From NCBI GenBank assembly GCA_950054485.1, contig CATLPD010000005.1:1-64000 (forward strand): a stretch of 64,000 bases of DNA. Direction: 5' to 3'. The position numbers and the translations under genes were made by a program. A model generated the notes under the pieces. It was given only the letters and a program-made list of their open reading frames with translations. It searched no databases and was not told where the DNA came from. Position 1 is the stretch's first letter, and the number at the start of each line of letters is the position of its first letter. The stretch is from an uncultured Alphaproteobacteria bacterium (GTDB lineage Bacteria; Pseudomonadota; Alphaproteobacteria; Micavibrionales; CSBR16-224). Shown here one piece after another: positions 58,514 to 64,000 of this stretch.

Positions 58514-60490
58514 ATGGGTAAGCAAAAACGCGCTTCTAAAACACGGAACCAGTTTAACAATCTTGCCCCTATACCAAAAGCCCCACGCGACAATACGTTT
58601 GACATCATTCACGGTAAAAAAATCAAAGATCCGTTTCGCCCGCTTGAAAAAATGGAAAGTATCGATACCCATGATTTTATTCGCGGGCAAAACGAAAGAT
58701 TTGAAGACCTTGTGAAAGACGATATTGCAGGTCGTAATTTTGCAGCGAATGTCGCTGAATTGATGAACACGAAATTTGATGGTATGCCGCGAAAGGTCGG
58801 GCCGTTTTATTATCACATGTATAATGACGGCAGCATGCAGCAAAATGTTTTGTGTATTCGTAACAAGGTTAATGGTAAGTCGCGGAGCATATTGGATCCG
58901 AACAAAGTAGATCCAAGCGGCAAGACGGCAATTGCAAGTTATTCGCCCAGTCCGAACGGAAAATATCTAGCCTTTGTTTTGTCACAAAATGGTAGTGATA
59001 TTGATCGCTTGCATATCCTCAACATTAAAACCGGACGTTGGCACAGCAATAAAATTGATGATCACCGCATTACTAAAGTTGCATGGGATGCGAACAGTCG
59101 GGGCTTTAGATATTCGTATCAAAGTCATGACCGTAAGACATTGAAAACCCGCCATCATAAAATCGGCAATCCAACAAAATTTGATAAGCGTGTTAAAAAC
59201 CCGAAATGGCTTAATTCTGTAAGGGTCAAAAAACGTGGGCTCTCATATTCTCATATGATGGTTTCTACGGCAAATACACCGCGCGGTTCGCTTGTCGTTA
59301 AAGATCCGAAGTCTCAGAAATGGTCGGAAATCGTATCCCAGCATAAATGCCGAAAGATGGTTAGCGCACACGAAATCAAGGGGGGGCTTTTGATACACTG
59401 GCTGGACGACAGTGCATCGAAAATGACTATTCATGACTATAATGGTAAATATCTGCGATCTGTTCCATTGCCTGACCGCAGTCATGTGACGTTGGGGGCC
59501 AGATTTAACCGTGGTAATGATATACTGATGTCTATCACGGACCACAAGACGCTGCGCCCCAAGGTTTATCGTTATAATATCAAATCGAACAGAATGCGTC
59601 TTTTTACAAATAATAAGACGGAATATAAAATTTTTAAAAATTTCGTAGTTGAGCGTCATTACGCGAAATCAAAGGACGGCACAAAAGTACCGATGACCGT
59701 TATTCGCCGAAAAGATGTTAAGCTGGATGGCACGGCGGCAACGAAACTGTACGGTTATGGTGGTTTTAATAATGCCCGCACGCCAGCCTTGAGCGAGAAT
59801 ATCGCCCAATGGGTGCAAGAGGGTGGAATATATGTCGATACGAATTTACGCGGCGGCGGCGAATTCGGCGAAGACTGGTATAAGGCCGGTAAGCTTGAAA
59901 ACAAACAGAATGTTTTTGATGATTTTGCGGCCTGCGCGGAATATCTGGTGAAAAAGAAATTCACATCGCCTGAACGGCTTTGTTCCAGTGGGGGCAGCAA
60001 TGGCGGCCTTTTGACATTGGCAACAATGATGCAACGACCTGATTTGTTTGGTGCGGTTATATCATCCGTACCTGTAACCGATATGTTTCGTTTCGATCGT
60101 TTTGGTGCGGGAATCGGCTGGCGCGGTGATTACGGTGATATCAAAAAATTGAAAAGCCATTTCAATGCGGCCGCTGCTTATTCGCCGCTGCACAATATAA
60201 AGTCGGATGTGATATATCCGCCAACGCTAGTCATGACATCAGATCAGGATGACCGTGTTGTACCGCTTCATTCATACAAATATTTGGCGGCTATGAACGA
60301 TATATCGCCTTTATCGCCTGTATTTATGCGTGTTGCACGCAATCAGGGGCATGGATTTGGTAAATCGCGCGACCAGTTGTTGGCAGACAGACAGGCCGAA
60401 CATGCATTTCTGGTTAAAGCCCTGGGGCCGATTGATCAAAAAGCCTACAAAGCTGATTTGAAAAAGAAAAAAAGCGTCCGTAGGAAATAA
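58514..60490 (+). CDS. S9 family (prolyl oligopeptidase-like) serine peptidase
   Basis: 658 residues. N-terminal beta-propeller (about 70-400) and C-terminal alpha/beta-hydrolase domain. The catalytic Ser495 is in SSGGSNGGLL, Asp in TSDQDDRVVPLHS (D579/D580) and His613 in NQGHGFG; GGFNNARTP and LRGGGEFG are also family blocks. No signal peptide, so cytosolic. It would cleave short peptides after Pro or a basic residue. It lies between rpoC and rpsL, which are usually neighbours, with its own terminator before and a promoter after, so it seems to be an insertion into this block. Confidence 0.93.
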   Translation: MGKQKRASKTRNQFNNLAPIPKAPRDNTFDIIHGKKIKDPFRPLEKMESIDTHDFIRGQNERFEDLVKDDIAGRNFAANVAELMNTKFDGMPRKVGPFYYHMYNDGSMQQNVLCIRNKVNGKSRSILDPNKVDPSGKTAIASYSPSPNGKYLAFVLSQNGSDIDRLHILNIKTGRWHSNKIDDHRITKVAWDANSRGFRYSYQSHDRKTLKTRHHKIGNPTKFDKRVKNPKWLNSVRVKKRGLSYSHMMVSTANTPRGSLVVKDPKSQKWSEIVSQHKCRKMVSAHEIKGGLLIHWLDDSASKMTIHDYNGKYLRSVPLPDRSHVTLGARFNRGNDILMSITDHKTLRPKVYRYNIKSNRMRLFTNNKTEYKIFKNFVVERHYAKSKDGTKVPMTVIRRKDVKLDGTAATKLYGYGGFNNARTPALSENIAQWVQEGGIYVDTNLRGGGEFGEDWYKAGKLENKQNVFDDFAACAEYLVKKKFTSPERLCSSGGSNGGLLTLATMMQRPDLFGAVISSVPVTDMFRFDRFGAGIGWRGDYGDIKKLKSHFNAAAAYSPLHNIKSDVIYPPTLVMTSDQDDRVVPLHSYKYLAAMNDISPLSPVFMRVARNQGHGFGKSRDQLLADRQAEHAFLVKALGPIDQKAYKADLKKKKSVRRK

Positions 60491-60525
60491 CTCACCTAAA
60501 TTTAACGTAATTGGCAAAAAAGGCC

Positions 60526-60553
60526 TTGACCGAATCCTTATATGTGTTATATT
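60526..60553 (+). promoter_or_regulatory. Promoter of the rpsL-rpsG-fusA-tuf operon
   Basis: TTGACC (60526-60531), 16 bases, TATATT (60548-60553), about 210 bases before rpsL. Confidence 0.7.
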
Positions 60554-60623
60554 CCGCTCGCTTTTATAAGGATGGATTGGCCGTAGAGACGATTCTAGAC
60601 GCAGTCCAAAAGCATATTCGAGA

Positions 60624-60684
60624 GGTCGCTGAAACAAGATAGTGACCGCCCCGCAGAAAAAAGGCTTGCGGAACGCTTTTTTTT
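60624..60684 (+). promoter_or_regulatory. Leader with two hairpins and T8 run (attenuator-like)
   Basis: GGTCGCT-GAAACAAGAT-AGTGACC (7 bp, one G-U; 60624-60647), then CCGCA/TGCGG (60651-60671), then eight T residues (60677-60684). An alternative stem of the A-rich and T-rich runs is possible. It is placed 80-140 bases before rpsL, so it would stop transcription unless read through. The rest of the leader (60685-60765) has no gene. Confidence 0.6.
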
Positions 60685-60765
60685 ATGCCATTTTGCGGGC
60701 TCGCTTAACACGGTAACCATCCCAAAAGCAACGAATTGTATAGAAAATAGAAGGAACCAGGCAAT

Positions 60766-61137
60766 ATGCCCACAGTGAACCAACTTGTACGTAAAGGCCG
60801 TAAAAAGGTCGTAAAGAAAACAAAGACACCGGATCTGAAGGGTAACCCTCAGAAACGTGGTGTTTGCACACGTGTATATACAACGACACCTAAAAAGCCG
60901 AACTCGGCTTTGCGTAAGGTTGCACGTGTTCGCTTGACCAATGGTCGCGAAGTTAACGCATACATCCCGGGTGAAGGCCATAACCTGCAGGAACACTCGG
61001 TTGTTCTGGTGCGCGGCGGCCGTCGTAAGGATTTGCCAGGTGTTCGCTATACAGTTGTACGCGGTACATTTGATACACAGGGTCTTGATAAACGCCGTCA
61101 GCGCCGTTCGCGCTATGGTGCTAAGAAGCCTAAGTAA
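60766..61137 (+). CDS. rpsL: 30S ribosomal protein S12
   Basis: 123 residues. Decoding-centre protein. [18 protein letters not shown] carries the Lys associated with streptomycin sensitivity, and [12 protein letters not shown] is the second decoding loop, also of the sensitive type. AAGGAAC lies before the ATG. Confidence 0.98.
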   Translation: MPTVNQLVRKGRKKVVKKTKTPDLKGNPQKRGVCTRVYTTTPKKPNSALRKVARVRLTNGREVNAYIPGEGHNLQEHSVVLVRGGRRKDLPGVRYTVVRGTFDTQGLDKRRQRRSRYGAKKPK

Positions 61138-61162
61138 GAAATTTTTAAGGATAAGGATTTAA

Positions 61163-61636
<474 letters not shown>

Positions 61637-61668
61637 TTGGGTAATAGAAAAATATAAGGGTAGAAAAC

Positions 61669-63750
61669 ATGTCAACAGCAGATACACCACTGAAGGATTA
61701 CCGCAACATCGGGATTATGGCCCATATTGATGCTGGTAAGACAACAACAACAGAACGTATTCTGTACTATACAGGTCGCTCTCACAAAATTGGCGAGGTG
61801 CACGATGGTGCTGCGACAATGGATTGGATGGAGCAAGAGCAAGAGCGTGGTATTACGATTACGTCTGCTGCGACAACATGTTTCTGGAAAGATCACCGCA
61901 TTAACATCATTGACACTCCGGGTCACGTTGACTTTACAATTGAAGTTGAACGTTCTCTGCGTGTACTTGATGGTGCGATCGCTGTATTTGATTCGGTTGC
62001 GGGCGTCGAGCCTCAGTCTGAAACAGTTTGGCGTCAGGCGGATAAGTACCGCGTTCCGCGTATGTGCTTTGTAAACAAAATGGACCGTACAGGGGCTGAC
62101 TTCTACATGTGTGTAGATATGATTGTTGACCGTCTGGGTGCGACTCCTTTGGTTCTTCAATTGCCAATCGGTAACGAATCAGATTTTGCTGGTGTTGTTG
62201 ATCTGGTTACAATGAAGTCAATCGTCTGGAAAGATGAAAACCTTGGCGCTGAATTCGAATATGTTGATATTCAGGATGATCTGAAGGACAAGGCTGCAGA
62301 GTACCGCGAGCTACTGATCGAAAAGATCGTTGAACTTGATGACGCTGCAATGGAGGCTTACTTCGAAGGTACGGAGCCTGATGAAGCAACAATCAAGAAA
62401 TTGGTACGTAAAGGTACTCTGGCGGGTAAGTTTGTCCCAGTATTGACAGGTACGGCCTTTAAGAACAAAGGTGTTCAGCCTCTGCTGGATGCGGTTATCG
62501 ATTACATGCCATCTCCGCTGGATGTTGGAAATGTAAAAGGTGTTAACGTTGACGATGAAACAAAAGAAGATTCTCGTCCACCGGAAGATGATGCGCCATT
62601 CTCTGCGCTGGCGTTCAAAATTATGAACGACCCGTTTGTTGGCTCACTGACATTCGCACGTATTTACTCAGGTACGTTGGAAGCCGGTTCTTACGTTCAG
62701 AACTCTGTTAAGAACAAAAAAGAGCGTATCGGCCGTATGTTGTTGATGCACTCAAACAACCGTGAAGAAATCAAGACAGCCGGTCCAGGTGACATTGTTG
62801 CCTTGGTTGGTCTGAAAGATACCACAACAGGTGATACACTTTGCGATCTGCAAAAACCGATCATTCTGGAGCGTATGGAATTCCCGGAGCCAGTTATCGA
62901 GATTGCGGTTGAGCCGAAATCAAAAGCGGATCAGGAAAAAATGTCATTGGCGCTTCAGCGTCTGGCGGCGGAGGACCCATCTTTCCGTGTGAGCTCTGAC
63001 AACGAAAGCGGTCAGACCGTTATTAAAGGTATGGGTGAATTGCACCTTGATATTATCGTTGACCGTATGAAGCGTGAATTCAAGGTTGAGGCGAACATCG
63101 GTGCGCCGCAGGTTGCTTACCGCGAAACAATTACAAAACCATATACTGTTGATTATACACATAAGAAACAGTCCGGTGGTTCTGGTCAGTTCGCGAAAAT
63201 TGTTATCGAGCTTGAGCCAAATGAAAAAGGCGCAGGTTTCGAATTCGAAAGCAAGATCGTTGGTGGTTCTGTTCCACGTGAATATATCCCTGGCGTTCAA
63301 AAAGGTTTTGAAAGCGCGAAGGAAACAGGCGTTATCGCTGGCTTCCCCGTAATCGACTTTAAAGCCACCCTTGTGGATGGTGCATATCACGACGTTGACT
63401 CTTCTGTCATGGCGTTTGAAATTGCAGCACGCGCAGCGTTCCGCGAAGGAATTGCAGCAGCGGGTCCTGCTTTGCTAGAGCCTGTGATGAAGGTTGAGGT
63501 TGTAACCCCAGAAGAATATATGGGGGATATCATTGGTGATCTGAACTCTCGTCGTGGTCAGGTAGCTGAAATGACGCAACGTGGTAACGCCCGTGTCGTT
63601 CACGCTCATGTTCCTCTGGCAAATATGTTCGGATATATCAATACACTGCGTTCGATGTCACAAGGTCGTGCACAGTACTCAATGGTCTTTGATCACTATG
63701 ATCAAGTTCCACAGCAGGTGGCTGAGGAAGTAAAAGCAAAAATGGCGTAA
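61669..63750 (+). CDS. fusA: Elongation factor G
   Basis: 693 residues. GTPase that drives ribosomal translocation. G1 [10 protein letters not shown]2 [12 protein letters not shown]3 [10 protein letters not shown]4 NKMDRTGAD, and domain [17 protein letters not shown]. Full length. 32 bp after rpsG. Confidence 0.98.
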   Translation: MSTADTPLKDYRNIGIMAHIDAGKTTTTERILYYTGRSHKIGEVHDGAATMDWMEQEQERGITITSAATTCFWKDHRINIIDTPGHVDFTIEVERSLRVLDGAIAVFDSVAGVEPQSETVWRQADKYRVPRMCFVNKMDRTGADFYMCVDMIVDRLGATPLVLQLPIGNESDFAGVVDLVTMKSIVWKDENLGAEFEYVDIQDDLKDKAAEYRELLIEKIVELDDAAMEAYFEGTEPDEATIKKLVRKGTLAGKFVPVLTGTAFKNKGVQPLLDAVIDYMPSPLDVGNVKGVNVDDETKEDSRPPEDDAPFSALAFKIMNDPFVGSLTFARIYSGTLEAGSYVQNSVKNKKERIGRMLLMHSNNREEIKTAGPGDIVALVGLKDTTTGDTLCDLQKPIILERMEFPEPVIEIAVEPKSKADQEKMSLALQRLAAEDPSFRVSSDNESGQTVIKGMGELHLDIIVDRMKREFKVEANIGAPQVAYRETITKPYTVDYTHKKQSGGSGQFAKIVIELEPNEKGAGFEFESKIVGGSVPREYIPGVQKGFESAKETGVIAGFPVIDFKATLVDGAYHDVDSSVMAFEIAARAAFREGIAAAGPALLEPVMKVEVVTPEEYMGDIIGDLNSRRGQVAEMTQRGNARVVHAHVPLANMFGYINTLRSMSQGRAQYSMVFDHYDQVPQQVAEEVKAKMA

Positions 63751-63792
63751 GCCAAAAGTAAATTCGGTAACCAACTCAAAAGGAAGAGAGAA

Positions 63793-64000
63793 ATGGCTAA
63801 GGAAAAATTTGAAAGAAACAAACCCCATGCAAACATCGGCACAATTGGCCACGTTGACCATGGTAAAACAACACTGACAGCTGCGATTACAAAGGTATTG
63901 GCAGAAACAGGTGGCGCAACATTCAGCGCGTATGACCAGATCGATAATGCTCCAGAAGAGCGCGAGCGCGGTATTACAATTTCAACAGCTCACGTTGAAT
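63793..64000 (+). CDS. tuf: Elongation factor Tu, N-terminal part (3' end outside window)
   Basis: The first 69 codons are in the window: [20 protein letters not shown] then VDHGKTTL (G1) and [11 protein letters not shown] (G2). The gene delivers aminoacyl-tRNA to the ribosome. 42 bp after fusA, the standard str operon order. AGGAAGAG lies a few bases before the ATG. Confidence 0.97.
   Translation, partial: MAKEKFERNKPHANIGTIGHVDHGKTTLTAAITKVLAETGGATFSAYDQIDNAPEERERGITISTAHVE

Overview
The window looks like an alphaproteobacterial chromosome of moderate GC. The CtrA response regulator and its phosphotransferase ChpT lie about 600 bp apart, a CtrA-type box sits upstream of ctrA, and ETF-ubiquinone oxidoreductase, FliI/FliJ and a PodJ-like Sel1 protein are present. 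The ribosomal and RNA-polymerase genes are in the usual bacterial order. I cannot place it below class. A short alanyl-tRNA synthetase of a type unusual for this class and a pair of secreted HExxH proteins point to a divergent lineage.

Positions 1-17.1 kb form an AT-richer accessory island beside the 3' end of a tRNA-Gln(UUG) gene. From the left it holds the end of an SF2 helicase gene, an unknown membrane-anchored protein, and a complete type IC-like restriction-modification operon on the minus strand (hsdM-hsdS-ATPase-hsdR). The ATPase sits between hsdS and hsdR, where E. coli carries the anticodon nuclease gene prrC, and it carries a PrrC-like Arg/Glu/His constellation. Next is a plus-strand mobile module: a structured leader RNA with a lipoprotein gene, an unknown protein, a ParB-methyltransferase fusion, a DUF5681-like and a DUF2924-like protein, and a large serine recombinase. 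An inverted two-gene cassette (small membrane protein plus 344-residue soluble protein) is inserted in this module, and related 32-bp elements lie on either side of DUF2924 plus the cassette. A degenerate tRNA 3' end and the intact tRNA-Gln mark the right border.

Positions 17.2-40.6 kb are core genome of mixed content: the PodJ-like protein; ispE, broken by an exact 26-bp tandem duplication; a TPR protein; two tandem secreted HExxH proteins; ETF-QO; a P-loop kinase; uracil-DNA glycosylase; a lytic transglycosylase; short AlaRS; Ndk; ChpT; CtrA; a FolM-like reductase divergent from FolK; FliI-FliJ; a GNAT acetyltransferase; and an ABC ATPase overlapping a cyclic-nucleotide-binding protein.

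Positions 40.6-46 kb hold rpmH-rnpA-yidD-yidC-engB, ybaB, and xthA with a CYTH protein. From 46 kb to the end is the transcription/translation block: a candidate small RNA, tRNA-Trp, secE, nusG, rplK, rplA, rplJ, rplL, rpoB, rpoC, an inserted S9 peptidase gene, then rpsL, rpsG, fusA and the start of tuf. Several strong hairpins in the spacers look like ribosomal-protein leaders, processing sites or attenuators.

The best candidates for something new are the PrrC-like nuclease with an extra N-terminal module, the inverted two-gene cassette, the mutually exclusive stems of the leader RNA at 10.1 kb, and the 26-bp ispE duplication.
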